Below, piece after piece: positions 16,636-24,486 of a DNA stretch of 44,691 bases. Source of the stretch: Candidatus Kerfeldbacteria bacterium (GTDB taxonomy: Bacteria > Patescibacteriota > Patescibacteriia > SBBC01); NCBI GenBank assembly GCA_016207275.1, contig JACQPY010000017.1, positions 66,479-111,169 on the forward strand. The letters run 5' to 3'. The translations under genes were made by a program, and so were the position numbers. The first letter of the stretch is position 1, and each line of letters opens with the position of its first letter. The notes beneath the pieces were generated by a model that saw only the letters and a program-made list of their open reading frames with translations, made no database searches and was not told the DNA's origin.

Positions 16636-18489
16636 ATGGCAAAAATTCTCGGCATTGACCTGGGCACCACCAACTCGGCCATGGCCGTGATCGAAGGCGG
16701 CGAGCCGAAAGTCTTGGAAAACGCCGAAGGGGTTAGGACCACGCCGTCGGTAGTGGCGGTGTCGAAAACCGGCGAACGTCTGGTCGGCCAGGTGGCCAAG
16801 CGGCAGGCCGTGGTCAACCCGACCAACACACTCTACTCGATTAAGCGTTTGATCGGCCGGCGTTGGGACGACGCCGAAGTCCAGCGCGATTTGAAAGTTC
16901 TGCCGTTTAAGATTGAGCACGCCGGCGAGGGCGTGAAAGTGGCCATGGGCAGCAAAGACTATACTCCTCAAGAGATCTCGGCCATGGTGTTGCAGAAGCT
17001 CAAGGCCGACGCGGAAGCCAAGCTCGGTGAAAAAATCACGGAAGCGGTGATTACGGTGCCGGCCTACTTTGACGACAGCCAGCGGCAAGCCACCAAAGAC
17101 GCCGGCCGGATTGCCGGCTTTGACGTGAAGCGCATTATTAACGAGCCGACCGCCGCCGCCTTGGCCTACGGCTTCAACAAGAAAAAGGACGAGAAGATCG
17201 CAGTCTACGACCTAGGCGGCGGGACGTTCGACATTTCAATCCTGGAAGTGTCGAGCGACACGGTTGAGGTTAAATCGACCAACGGCGATACGCACTTAGG
17301 CGGCGACGACTTTGATCAGCAGATCATCCACTGGCTGATTGACGAGTTCCGCAAGCAGGAAGGCGTGGATCTTGGGAAAGATCAAATGGCACTCCAGCGC
17401 TTGAAGGAAGCCGCGGAAAAAGCCAAGCACGAGCTGTCAACGTCCATGGAAACGGAAATCAACCTGCCGTTCATTACCCAAGGCGCGGCTGGTCCGCTGC
17501 ATTTTGTGAAAAAGTTTACGCGGGCCGAGCTAGAGAACTTGGTTGGCGATCTCGTCGAGCAGACGCTGGGTCCGGTCAAAAAGGCGCTTGACGACGCCGG
17601 CCTGAAAGCCTCGGACATGAACGAAGTTATTCTGGTCGGTGGCCAAACGCGCATGCCGCTCGTGCAAAAGATAGTTAAAGAGTTCTTTGGTAAAGAACCG
17701 CACCTCGGCGTGAATCCGGATGAAGTCGTGGCGGTCGGTGCGGCGGTCCAAGCCGGCGTGCTGCAGGGCGAAGTCAAGGACGTGCTCTTGCTTGACGTCA
17801 CGCCGCTGACGCTCGGTTTGGAAACGCTGGGCGCAGTTGCCACGCCTCTGATCGAGCGCAATACAACAATCCCGACGTCAAAGTCGCAGGTATTTAGCAC
17901 GGCGGCTGATAACCAAACCAGCGTGGAGATTCACGTCCTACAGGGCGAACGGCCAATGGCCTCTGACAACAAGAGTTTGGGTCGGTTTATCCTGTCCGGC
18001 ATTCCGCCGGCGCCTCGAGGTGTCCCGCAAGTCGAAGTCACCTTTGACATTGACGCTAACGGCATCTTGAACGTCAAAGCCAAGGACAAGGCCACGAACA
18101 AAGAGCAGTCAATCACCATCCAGGGTTCGACCGGACTGTCCAAAGCCGAAGTCGAGAAACTTCGCAAGGACGCAGCCGTGCACGCTGCCGAGGACAGCAA
18201 GAAGAAAGAGCTGATCGAGGCGAAAAATCAGGCTGAGGCAATGGCGTACACCGCGGAAAAGGCGCTGAAAGACGCTGGCGATAAGGTTAAACCAGACGTC
18301 CGGGCTGACGTTGAAGCCAAGGCGAATGACGTCAAGAAGCTGGTTAAAGACAGCGACGATAAGTCGGCCATAGAAAAGGCGACCAAAGAATTGTCTGAAG
18401 CCATGCAGAAGATTGGCAGTGCGATGTATGAGAAGCAGGATGCTGGCAAGCAGCAGGCCGGATCTGTTGGAAAAGGAGACCCTTCGTAA
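16636..18489 (+). CDS. dnaK: Chaperone DnaK (Hsp70), C-terminal tail cut by in-frame TAA
   Basis: 617 residues from ATG 16636 (AAGGA upstream); the longer track ORF starts inside the zinc-ribbon gene and is not real. ATP-dependent Hsp70 working with DnaJ and GrpE. The nucleotide-binding domain shows GIDLGTTNS, the [17 protein letters not shown] motif, [21 protein letters not shown] and VGGQTRMP; the substrate domain has [13 protein letters not shown] and [16 protein letters not shown]; the helical lid follows. Translation ends GKGDPS at TAA 18487-18489. The same frame continues for 22 codons into an acidic sequence containing YEEVKKDD, the usual end of bacterial DnaK. The annotated protein therefore lacks its conserved extreme C-terminus unless the stop is suppressed or is an error. 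Confidence 0.95.
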   Translation: MAKILGIDLGTTNSAMAVIEGGEPKVLENAEGVRTTPSVVAVSKTGERLVGQVAKRQAVVNPTNTLYSIKRLIGRRWDDAEVQRDLKVLPFKIEHAGEGVKVAMGSKDYTPQEISAMVLQKLKADAEAKLGEKITEAVITVPAYFDDSQRQATKDAGRIAGFDVKRIINEPTAAALAYGFNKKKDEKIAVYDLGGGTFDISILEVSSDTVEVKSTNGDTHLGGDDFDQQIIHWLIDEFRKQEGVDLGKDQMALQRLKEAAEKAKHELSTSMETEINLPFITQGAAGPLHFVKKFTRAELENLVGDLVEQTLGPVKKALDDAGLKASDMNEVILVGGQTRMPLVQKIVKEFFGKEPHLGVNPDEVVAVGAAVQAGVLQGEVKDVLLLDVTPLTLGLETLGAVATPLIERNTTIPTSKSQVFSTAADNQTSVEIHVLQGERPMASDNKSLGRFILSGIPPAPRGVPQVEVTFDIDANGILNVKAKDKATNKEQSITIQGSTGLSKAEVEKLRKDAAVHAAEDSKKKELIEAKNQAEAMAYTAEKALKDAGDKVKPDVRADVEAKANDVKKLVKDSDDKSAIEKATKELSEAMQKIGSAMYEKQDAGKQQAGSVGKGDPS

Positions 18490-18558
18490 AGCTCAGGGCG
18501 GGGGGATGAGCCGGTGGATGCGAAGTATGAAGAGGTGAAGAAGGACGATAAGAAGTAA
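18490..18558 (+). pseudogene. Detached dnaK C-terminal tail, in frame after the TAA stop
   Basis: In the dnaK frame, the codons after TAA 18487 read SSGRGDEPVDAKYEEVKKDD then KK and a second TAA at 18556. The VDA.YEEVKKDD ending is the conserved tail of bacterial DnaK. No start codon or Shine-Dalgarno sequence makes it a separate gene, and the terminator begins 7 bases after the second stop. It is the original 3' end of dnaK behind a nonsense codon. Confidence 0.8.
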
Positions 18559-18564
18559 CTGATG

Positions 18565-18587
18565 CGCCCCCAGAAATGGGGGCGTTT
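18565..18587 (+). terminator. Intrinsic terminator of the hrcA-dnaK operon
   Basis: CGCCCCC-AGAAAT-GGGGGCG, a perfect 7-bp GC stem, followed by TTT. It is placed 7 bases after the second stop codon, not the first, which supports the idea that the gene originally ended at 18558. Confidence 0.75.
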
Positions 18588-18599
18588 GGTAAATAGCGT

Positions 18600-18696
18600 A
18601 AACCGCCGCTTCGTCGCTGAAAGCCACCCCGTCACTCACGTTGTGAGTGCCACCCCTCATCCGATGGAGGGGAGTGTTAGGTAGCGGCGGCTCCGC
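18600..18696. repeat. Palindromic repeat cluster downstream of dnaK
   Basis: Contains CACTCACGTTGTGAGTG-type and CCCCTC-ATCCGATG-GAGGGG hairpins. These belong to the CCCCTCC/GGAGGGG family seen again at 18701, 19308, 19392, 34726 and 42836. No gene is seen here. Confidence 0.55.
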
Positions 18697-19131
18697 TTAC
18701 TCCCCTCCGCTAACGGAGGGGTCGTCGCGTCGAACGACGCGACGGGGGAGGCGGAACGCTCGCCGCCGCAGCCTGTGGGCCAAGTCTTCAAGCATGACGT
18801 CAATGCCTTGATTGATGTCGGAGTTTGTGTAGCGCACGACCTTGATGCCCAGTGATTCGATGGATCGCTGGCGTACTAAGTCGTAGGCGCGTTGATTGGG
18901 TTCAAAGTGGTGGCCTCCGTCAAGCTCGATCGCGAGTTTGAGCTCGGGACAGTAGAAGTCAACATAATACCGACCGATAGGCTGTTGGCGCCGGAATTTG
19001 TAGCCCAAAAGGCCTCGTTGTTTCAGTCGAACCCAGAGCCTGACCTCCTGTTCGGTCATGTGTCGACGAAGATCGCGGCTCCTGAGTGTTGGTGGCGGAA
19101 TATCGGAAATATGGCGCATCGGTTGCGCCAC
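18697..19131 (-). CDS. DUF559 endonuclease-like protein 1
   Basis: 144 residues from GTG 19131. DUF559 proteins belong to the PD-(D/E)XK/Vsr-like nuclease fold. Core motifs: MTEQEVRLWVRLKQRGLLGY, KFRRQQPIGRYYVDFYCPEL and LAIELDGGHH, with the E/D/ELDG residues expected for metal-dependent cleavage. The last ~20 codons (LPRRVVRRDDPSVSGGE) are encoded by a palindromic repeat that also occurs at the 3' end of the second DUF559 gene. A TTGACG-N18-TACGCT promoter could lie upstream, with the -10 box 8 bases before the GTG. Its biological role is not established; mobile or repair functions are possible. Confidence 0.85.
   Translation of the reverse strand: MAQPMRHISDIPPPTLRSRDLRRHMTEQEVRLWVRLKQRGLLGYKFRRQQPIGRYYVDFYCPELKLAIELDGGHHFEPNQRAYDLVRQRSIESLGIKVVRYTNSDINQGIDVMLEDLAHRLRRRAFRLPRRVVRRDDPSVSGGE
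18701..18770. repeat. Double-hairpin repeat at the 3' end of DUF559 gene 1
   Basis: Two adjacent stems: CCCCTCCG-CTAA-CGGAGGGG and CGTCGCGTCG-AA-CGACGCGACG, followed by GGGGGAGGCGGA and a CGCCGCCGCA end. The same arrangement at 19392-19463 carries compensating changes in the second stem, indicating that the structure is conserved. Confidence 0.75.
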
Positions 19132-19391
19132 GTGTCGGTAGCGTAGTCTCTTGTTGTATCATCCGTCAAGCCGCCGAAGGGGCGGTTTTTTCGACCACCC
19201 CGCCGCTCGCTAATGCGACGTCCACCCCTCCTCATGTGAGGAAGGAAAAGGTGGAGTGAGGCGGCTTTTCATCCACCACCCCGACGCTTGCTTGGCGCAA
19301 GCGTCACCCCTCCCTGGCGGGAGGGGAGTTTATGGTGGTCGCCTCACTCTGCCATCTACGTTCCATTAGTTGTTGCGGCGGCACAATAACT
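19132..19391. repeat. Intergenic repeat region between the two DUF559 genes
   Basis: No gene seen. It holds CCGCC-GAAGG-GGCGG followed by TTTTTT (19171-19191, terminator-like on plus), a CACCCCTCC...GGAAAAGGTGGAG segment, and a CCCCTCC-CTGGC-GGGAGGGG hairpin near 19308-19329. The short ORF at 19332 on the plus strand overlaps DUF559 gene 2 antisense and is not supported. Confidence 0.55.
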
Positions 19392-19463
19392 TCCCCTCCG
19401 CTCCGGCGGAGGGGTCGTCCCGTCATTCGACGGGACGGGGGAGGCGGAGCGCCCGCCGCCGCA
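19392..19463. repeat. Double-hairpin repeat at the 3' end of DUF559 gene 2
   Basis: CCCCTCCG-CTCCGG-CGGAGGGG, then CGTCCCGTC-ATT-GACGGGACG overlapping loop bases, then GGGGGAGGCGGA and CGCCGCCGCA. Relative to the copy at 18701, a G-to-C change on one side of the second stem is matched by C-to-G on the other. Confidence 0.75.
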
Positions 19464-19821
19464 CTCGTCGCAGCAAATCCTCAAGCACCGCGTCGATATC
19501 TTCGTCAACGTCGCTGTTTGGATAACGGATCACGAGTATATACTGCGATCTCAGGAATTGATCGCGTACTGTATCGTACTGTCGCTGTTCCGGCCCGAAA
19601 TGATGCCCGCCGTCGAGTTCAATCGCAAGTTGCAGCTTTACACAATAGAAATCGACGATGTATGGACCAATTGGTTGTTGACGCCTGAACTTGTAGCCTG
19701 CCAGACCGCGCCGCTGTAAGCGAACCCACAGCCGGACTTCCTGCACAGTCATACGCTTCCGGAGGTCGCGCGACAGCTGTGTTCGGATTGGTACAAAATC
19801 GCGGCGTATAGGTTGCGCCAC
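19423..19821 (-). CDS. DUF559 endonuclease-like protein 2
   Basis: 132 residues from GTG 19821. Same family and motif order as its neighbour (MTVQEVRLWVRLQRRGLAGY, KFRRQQPIGPYIVDFYCVKL, LAIELDGGHH), and both start with the identical GTGGCGCAACC. The repeat-encoded tail is shorter (LPRPVE), since a stop appears earlier in the palindrome. A candidate promoter, TTGACC-N17-TAGAGT, ends 8 bases before the GTG. The pair is diverged in the middle of the protein, so it is not a very recent duplication. Confidence 0.85.
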   Translation of the reverse strand: MAQPIRRDFVPIRTQLSRDLRKRMTVQEVRLWVRLQRRGLAGYKFRRQQPIGPYIVDFYCVKLQLAIELDGGHHFGPEQRQYDTVRDQFLRSQYILVIRYPNSDVDEDIDAVLEDLLRRVRRRALRLPRPVE

Positions 19822-19876
19822 TTGACGGCACTCTAGCGCGCGTCGCTTCGCAGGTCAAGCCGTTGATGTGGTTTTT

Positions 19877-19885
19877 TGGTATACT
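19877..19885 (+). promoter_or_regulatory. Extended -10 promoter, leaderless start for 19892
   Basis: TGGTATACT, with no good -35 box. ATG 19892 follows after only 6 bases, so the mRNA probably starts at the initiation codon. Confidence 0.55.
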
Positions 19886-19891
19886 GGTAGC

Positions 19892-20422
19892 ATGAAACTA
19901 GTCGTTCTGTACGGTCCACCCGGCGTCGGGAAGCTGACAGTGGCAGAAGCGCTGGCCAAGCGAACTGGCTACAAACTAATGCATAATCACCTGACAGTCG
20001 ATTTGCTGCTGTCGCTGTTTGAGTTCGGCAGCCAGCCATTCAAACGCCTGTCGCGCGAGCTGCGGCATCGAATCCTCGAAGAAGCAGCAAAACACGGTGT
20101 GGCGGGCGTGATTTTCACGTTCGTGTATGCCCGACCGGACGATCACCCAATGCTTCACAAACTGATTGCCAGAATGAGACGTTTCCGCGTTCGAATCGCC
20201 TGGGTTCAGTTGTCGTGCGAACAGACTGAACTTGAGCGTCGAGTGAGGCTGGAGACGAGACGCCGTTACGAAAAGGTGAAATCGGTGAGAAAACTCCGAC
20301 AACTCCAACGACGTTACAATCTCGCAGCTCCCGTGCCCTTCAAACCGAATCTCGTTCTCGATATCACCACGCTCAAGCCAACAGTTGCTGCTCAACGAAT
20401 TGTGAAACGCTTTAAGTTATGA
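19892..20422 (+). CDS. P-loop nucleoside/small-molecule kinase-like protein
   Basis: 176 residues from ATG 19892 (leaderless). Walker A is VVLYGPPGVGKLTVAEALAK at the N-terminus, followed by HNHLTVDLLLSLF, a motif seen in AAA_33/shikimate-kinase-like ATPases annotated only as AAA family. A lid-like Arg-rich region (RRVRLETRRRYEKVKS) lies near residues 120-135 and LVLDITTLKPT near the end resembles the C-terminal part of nucleotide kinases. The substrate cannot be told from sequence. ATGA overlap with the next small membrane protein gene makes a three-gene operon ending with a Nudix hydrolase. Confidence 0.75.
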   Translation: MKLVVLYGPPGVGKLTVAEALAKRTGYKLMHNHLTVDLLLSLFEFGSQPFKRLSRELRHRILEEAAKHGVAGVIFTFVYARPDDHPMLHKLIARMRRFRVRIAWVQLSCEQTELERRVRLETRRRYEKVKSVRKLRQLQRRYNLAAPVPFKPNLVLDITTLKPTVAAQRIVKRFKL

Positions 20423-20670
20423 ACCTCGACCAAGAACTCCAAGCCCTGAAAGACCGTAACGCACGCGTTGAAGCAGACAAGGCCTGGGAAACGAGTTGGT
20501 TACGAGCACTAATCATTGCAGGGAGCACGTATGTTATTGCAGGGATTACACTGCAACTCGTTGGCGCGAGCAAGCCGTGGCTGACTGCCTTGGTGCCGAC
20601 ACTCGGGTTTTATCTATCTACGCTAACGCTTCCGCCAGTCAAGCGGTGGTGGTTAGGAAGACACAAATGA
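20419..20670 (+). CDS. Small two-helix membrane protein
   Basis: 83 residues with ATGA overlaps at both ends. A charged N-terminal helix (NLDQELQALKDRNARVEADKA, coiled-coil-like) precedes two hydrophobic segments (~30-48, ALIIAGSTYVIAGITLQLVG; ~54-70, TALVPTLGFYLSTLTL), ending RWWLGRHK. No family recognised. Tight coupling to a kinase-like and a Nudix gene is the only clue to role. Confidence 0.75.
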   Translation: MNLDQELQALKDRNARVEADKAWETSWLRALIIAGSTYVIAGITLQLVGASKPWLTALVPTLGFYLSTLTLPPVKRWWLGRHK

Positions 20671-21170
20671 AGACTGTTTATAGTGATGGACATGTGGTAT
20701 TGAAAGTCCAGAAAAAGCCTTTTCCGAGTTGGTACATCTGGGCGCGACCGGCGGCAAACGTGATTCCAGTGACTGACGACGGCAGAATACTGCTCATGCA
20801 TGAGTACAAATCCGGAACGAAGCGATGGATCGGGGGTTTTCCCGGCGGAATCATCGAGCGGGGTGAGACTGCGGCACAGGCAGCGCGGCGCGAGTGTGAA
20901 GAAGAACTCGGTCTGCGACCGAGCCGACTTCGCAAACTCACTGAGGTGAAAACCGATTTTCCAGACACGTTAGTAACGTATTTTCTCGGTTTTGGATTGA
21001 AAAAAGTTCAGGCGAAGCATTGGGCGAGCGAGAAAATCGGTAATGTCAAGAAAGTGACTGTCAAACATCTGGAACGATTAGCGAGAAACGGAAAAATTCA
21101 GGATCCGCGGATGGTCGTGGCAATACTTTCATTAACGCGTAAGAAAAAAATAGGAAAAGTAAACTTATGA
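20667..21170 (+). CDS. Nudix hydrolase (ADP-ribose pyrophosphatase-like)
   Basis: 167 residues from ATG 20667, which overlaps the previous stop; the track start at 20496 lies inside that gene. The complete Nudix box GGIIERGETAAQAARRECEE-ELGL is present at about residues 54-77, with all metal-binding Glu residues. The upstream strands (ANVIPVTDDGRILLMHEYKS) and downstream sequence fit the NudF/ADP-sugar pyrophosphatase group, hydrolysing nucleoside diphosphate-linked compounds. Gene ends 16 bases from the convergent helicase gene. Confidence 0.9.
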   Translation: MKTVYSDGHVVLKVQKKPFPSWYIWARPAANVIPVTDDGRILLMHEYKSGTKRWIGGFPGGIIERGETAAQAARRECEEELGLRPSRLRKLTEVKTDFPDTLVTYFLGFGLKKVQAKHWASEKIGNVKKVTVKHLERLARNGKIQDPRMVVAILSLTRKKKIGKVNL

Positions 21171-21186
21171 TCGAAGTCGAACGGAA

Positions 21187-22428
21187 TTAGTTCCATCGTC
21201 TCCGGTACCGATTCGATGGGCGCCGCTGGCGTCGGTGCGCCGGTCTTCCGTACGGTCGCGCCGACGGTCCAACAAATGGCCGCGGTTCGAATTTCGGTGC
21301 GGGTGGTAAATCCGGCAGCCGGGAAACGGGCAGCCGTTTTTGAAGTAATCGCTCAATCGCGCGCAGGTCGCGGCCTTGGTCAGGCGTGGCAAAAGAAATC
21401 GCATGACCAGCTCGTCCGGCGCGGGCAGTTCGGCCGATGCGGTGGATGTAGTCGTCGGGTGTGGCTGGCAGGTCAACGTTGACTACCAACTCGATGCCGG
21501 TGACGTCGATGCCCCGCGCGGCAATGTCGGTCGCCACCAGGACGCGGTACTTACCGGTTTTAAATCCTTCCAGCGCGTCCCGGCGTTGGCCAAGCGAGCG
21601 ATTAGAATGCAGCTCGGCGACGTTGTAACCAGCATGCTTTAATGCTTGCGTCACCTTTTTTGCGCCGTGCTTGGTGCGGGTGAAAGCCAGCACTGACCCG
21701 CGGTACTCGCCCAGCAGCTTGGTCAGGAGCGACGTCTTTTGCGATTTTTCCACGACAAAAACCTCGTGCGTGACTTTGGCCGCGGCCGTGCCGGGCGGCG
21801 CCACTTCGACCCGCAGCGGCAGGTGCATGTGCTTGGTGGCGATGCGGACGATGTCTTCCGGCATGGTGGCCGAGAAGAGCATGGTCTGCCGCTGCTTCGG
21901 GACTTTCGCCAGGATGCGATTGAGCTGTGGGGCAAACCCCATATCGAGCATGCGGTCAGCTTCGTCGAGCACCAGGATGGAAATGTCGTTCAATCGGACC
22001 GTTCCCTGCTCTAGGTGATCGAGCAATCGGCCGGGCGTGACCACGATGATGTGCGGTTGTCGGCGCAGCGCTTGTTCCTGCGACTTGGCTGATTGGCCGC
22101 CAATCAAGACCGCTGTCCGCAGACCGAGCGGCCGACCGATTTGATGCAGCATCTCGTCTACTTGGATGGCTAACTCGCGGGTCGGGAGAATGATCAGGCC
22201 GCGGCCTTTGACTTGGGCCAGCCGCTGCAGCATCGGTAAACCAAACGCCAGCGTTTTACCGGTCCCGGTTTGAGCAATGCCGATCAGGTCTTTGCCGCTG
22301 ATGGCCACGGGAATTGCTTGCAGCTGGATCGGCGTTGGGGTCGTAAAGCGGAGTCGGTCGAGCGTGGCCAGGAGTTTCGGCGCTAGGCCCAGTCCGGAAA
22401 AGTCGTCAGTTGAGCGAGTCGGAGACAT
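21187..22428 (-). CDS. DEAD-box RNA helicase (RhlE-like)
   Basis: 413 residues. ATP-dependent RNA unwinding, probably in ribosome assembly or RNA turnover. All core motifs are visible: Q motif (FTTPTPIQLQAIP), I (AQTGTGKT), Ia (LPTRELAIQ), GG, TPGRL, DEAD (VLDEADRMLDMGF), SAT (FSATMP), and in domain 2 the LVATDIAARGIDV and HRIGRTARAGR motifs. A C-terminal Arg/Pro-rich tail (RPYGRPAHRRQRRPSNRYRR) probably binds RNA. A TGGTATACT promoter on the minus strand lies ~14 bases before the ATG. Confidence 0.95.
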   Translation of the reverse strand: MSPTRSTDDFSGLGLAPKLLATLDRLRFTTPTPIQLQAIPVAISGKDLIGIAQTGTGKTLAFGLPMLQRLAQVKGRGLIILPTRELAIQVDEMLHQIGRPLGLRTAVLIGGQSAKSQEQALRRQPHIIVVTPGRLLDHLEQGTVRLNDISILVLDEADRMLDMGFAPQLNRILAKVPKQRQTMLFSATMPEDIVRIATKHMHLPLRVEVAPPGTAAAKVTHEVFVVEKSQKTSLLTKLLGEYRGSVLAFTRTKHGAKKVTQALKHAGYNVAELHSNRSLGQRRDALEGFKTGKYRVLVATDIAARGIDVTGIELVVNVDLPATPDDYIHRIGRTARAGRAGHAISFATPDQGRDLRAIERLLQKRLPVSRLPDLPPAPKFEPRPFVGPSARPYGRPAHRRQRRPSNRYRRRWN

Positions 22429-22441
22429 GTCAGTGATGTAA

Positions 22442-22488
22442 AGTATACCATGGAAACGTCAGGCGGGCTTCTGCGGCCGTGCTATACT
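22442..22488. promoter_or_regulatory. Divergent pair of extended -10 promoters
   Basis: Minus strand: TGGTATACT at 22450-22442, driving the helicase with a very short leader. Plus strand: TGCTATACT at 22480-22488, 6 bases before GTG 22495. Neither has a convincing -35 box. Confidence 0.55.
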
Positions 22489-22494
22489 TTGGCA

Positions 22495-23094
22495 GTGATC
22501 GAAATCGAGCAGAAATTCGCGATTAAGCCCGGCGATCGCGAGCGGTTGCTTGCTGGCGCGGAGTTTGTTAGTAAAAAGATCATCCACGACGCGTACTGGG
22601 ACACGCCGAACGCGATTTTGATATCCGGTGAGGCGTTCTTGCGCAACCGCGATGGAAAATTTGAGCTGAAAATTCCGCTGCACAAGTTAACGAAAGAGTT
22701 GCCGAAGTCCTATCACTACGATGAAATCTACGATGAAGCCGAGATTCGACAGCACCTCGGCCTGACGCGGCCGGGAAGCATGCCTGACGCATTGCGTCGC
22801 GGTGGCTACGACGTTGTGGCCGACTTTTCCACCACGCGTACAAAGTACCAGCGCGATCAGTTCATTCTCGATTTTGATGAGACAGACTTTGGATTTTCCT
22901 TGGTGGAAATTGAGCGACAGGTGGAGCGTGACGATCAACGAAAGGTTGCAGCTAAAGAAATTGTTGAATTCGCCAAAGGCATGGGATTAGAGTTGATGCA
23001 CGTTCGCGGTAAAATCCACGAGTTCATTAAATCTCGTCGTCCTGACCTGTGGGACAAGGTTAAGAAAGCATGGGAGCAGTGGCCCGAACACTAG
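22495..23094 (+). CDS. CYTH-domain phosphatase (thiamine-triphosphatase-like)
   Basis: 199 residues. The start is GTG 22495, 6 bases after the -10 box; the track ATG at 22450 lies upstream of the promoter. CYTH tunnel enzymes hydrolyse triphosphate substrates such as thiamine triphosphate or inorganic triphosphate. The N-terminal ExExK-type signature is IEIEQKF; further tunnel residues are in DAYWDTPN, FLRNRDGKFELKIP, TTRTKYQRD, FILDFDETDFG and LVEIERQVE. Its C-terminal helices (KGMGLELMHVRGKIHEFIKS) fit the thiamine-triphosphatase subgroup. The enzyme is soluble. Confidence 0.87.
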   Translation: MIEIEQKFAIKPGDRERLLAGAEFVSKKIIHDAYWDTPNAILISGEAFLRNRDGKFELKIPLHKLTKELPKSYHYDEIYDEAEIRQHLGLTRPGSMPDALRRGGYDVVADFSTTRTKYQRDQFILDFDETDFGFSLVEIERQVERDDQRKVAAKEIVEFAKGMGLELMHVRGKIHEFIKSRRPDLWDKVKKAWEQWPEH

Positions 23095-23097
23095 CTA

Positions 23098-23106
23098 TGC
23101 TATACT
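23098..23106 (+). promoter_or_regulatory. Extended -10 promoter, leaderless start for msrB
   Basis: TGCTATACT followed by 6 bases and ATG 23113. It begins 4 bases after the stop codon of the CYTH gene, so msrB has its own promoter. Confidence 0.55.
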
Positions 23107-23112
23107 GCGTTT

Positions 23113-23514
23113 ATGAATCCAATGCCGAAGGACGAAATCGAAAAGCTCAAGGGAAAATTGAGCACCGAGCAGCTCAACGTCTGCTTTTTGAAAGGCACGG
23201 AACCGCCGGGCAGCGGAAAGTTCCTGCACAACAAAGCCAAGGGCATGTACGTCTGCGTGGTCTGCGGGCAGGAATTGTTCAAATCTGACACCAAGTTCGA
23301 CTCGGGCACCGGCTGGCCGAGTTTCTGGGATAAGGCCAGCAAGGCCAATGTCACTACCGAGGATGATTACGCGCTCGGCATGCATCGGTTAGAAGTCTTG
23401 TGCTCACGTTGCCGCAGTCACCTTGGCCACGTTTTTCCGGACGGCCCAAAACCAACGGGGTTGCGCTTCTGTATCAATTCATTGGCCTTGGATTTTAAGC
23501 CGAGCAAAGCGTGA
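23113..23514 (+). CDS. msrB: Peptide-methionine (R)-S-oxide reductase MsrB
   Basis: 133 residues. Reduces methionine-R-sulfoxide in oxidised proteins. Zinc-binding CxxC pairs are CVVC and CSRC; substrate-binding motifs include FDSGTGWPSFWDKAS and HLGHVFPDGP; the catalytic Cys lies in GLRFCINSLALDF. The N-terminal ~35 residues (KGKLSTEQLNVCFLKGTEPPG) align with the family. A Cys in that region could act as a resolving residue, but I cannot confirm this. GTGA overlap with the next gene. Confidence 0.95.
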   Translation: MNPMPKDEIEKLKGKLSTEQLNVCFLKGTEPPGSGKFLHNKAKGMYVCVVCGQELFKSDTKFDSGTGWPSFWDKASKANVTTEDDYALGMHRLEVLCSRCRSHLGHVFPDGPKPTGLRFCINSLALDFKPSKA

Positions 23515-24278
23515 AGACGTTCATTCAGAATCGTCACGGCCAAAAACTGGCGGTGGTTGTTGAGCAACCCAAACAGCCAACCGGCTTAGCTTTCGTCATG
23601 CACGGCCTCGGCGGTTTTAAGGAACAGCCGTTCATTCGGACCGCTGCGGGAACGTTGCTCGACTATGGGTACACGGTCGTGACGTTCGATACGACCAACA
23701 CGTTTGGCGAGAGCGACGGCGATTACGCCGATGCCACGACGACCAATTACTACGAAGATTTGGAGGATGTCATCGCGTGGGCGATGAAACAGTCATGGTA
23801 CATTGAACCGTTCATCTTGGCTGGCCACAGCCTGGGCGGCATTTGTACGGCTCTGTATGCTGAACAGTATCCGACCAAGGTTAAAGCCCCGTTTCCGGCT
23901 TCAACAGTAGTTTCGGGAAAGCTCAGTTTACAATCCGAAGACCCGAAAGCACTGGCGGAGTGGAAACAAACCGGCTGGCAGGAGGAACCGAGCCGGTCGA
24001 AACCGGGTGTAATGAAACGGCTTAAGTGGTCGCACATGGAAGACCGACAAAAGTATAATTTGCTTCCTAATATTGGGAAGTTGACCATGCCGGTCTTGCT
24101 GGTGGTGGGGCAGCACGATGAATCAACGCCAGTTCAGCATCAGCAGCTTTTGTATGAAGCACTGCCTGGCTCGAAAGAAATTCACATCATCAAGGGCGCT
24201 CCGCATACATTCCGCGACCCCAAGCATTTACAGGAAATTCATCAGATAGTCAACAACTGGCTAAAGAAGGTGGCATGA
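23511..24278 (+). CDS. Alpha/beta-hydrolase (serine esterase/aminopeptidase-like)
   Basis: 255 residues from GTG 23511, overlapping the msrB stop. Oxyanion-hole motif VMHGLGGFKEQ, nucleophile elbow GHSLGG (Ser near residue 105), acid in VVGQHDESTP and catalytic His in KGAPHTF. The whole triad is therefore present. Such S33-like hydrolases of CPR are usually annotated only as alpha/beta fold; the substrate cannot be inferred. No signal peptide, so cytoplasmic. A REP-like repeat begins within 3 bases of its stop. Confidence 0.9.
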   Translation: MKTFIQNRHGQKLAVVVEQPKQPTGLAFVMHGLGGFKEQPFIRTAAGTLLDYGYTVVTFDTTNTFGESDGDYADATTTNYYEDLEDVIAWAMKQSWYIEPFILAGHSLGGICTALYAEQYPTKVKAPFPASTVVSGKLSLQSEDPKALAEWKQTGWQEEPSRSKPGVMKRLKWSHMEDRQKYNLLPNIGKLTMPVLLVVGQHDESTPVQHQQLLYEALPGSKEIHIIKGAPHTFRDPKHLQEIHQIVNNWLKKVA

Positions 24279-24280
24279 GG

Positions 24281-24435
24281 TAGGTTCTCGACGCGGCCGC
24301 CTGCGGCGACCTTGCTCGAACAGGAAATACTTTCATTTTTCTTCGAGCGACTCCCGCGGATGCGGGAGGAGTCGAGAAGCACCTTAAAAAAGTTCTCGAC
24401 GCGTCCCGCCAGCGGCGGGACTTGCTCGAACAACA
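24281..24435. repeat. REP-like repeat cluster upstream of the GIY-YIG gene
   Basis: Three copies of a hairpin unit with ends GTTCTCGACGC and TTGCTCGAACAA: 24285-24323 (direct), 24340-24380 (inverted, with CTCCCGC/GCGGGAG stem) and 24393-24435 (direct, with GTCCCGCC/GGCGGGAC stem). The cores differ but the ends are constant. The 15-mer GTAGGTTCTCGACGC at 24281-24295 recurs exactly at 24756-24770, so the nuclease gene is bracketed by direct repeats. Confidence 0.8.
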
Positions 24436-24486
24436 ATCTTTTGTTAGTCTACGATTTGACAAACGGTGGCCCTGAGCCGCCGATTT

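Noticed and set aside
18487-18558. Genome-wide stop-codon recoding as explanation for the dnaK stop
   Set aside because: TAA, TAG and TGA all end other complete genes here, several in stop/start overlaps; a single event in dnaK is more likely.
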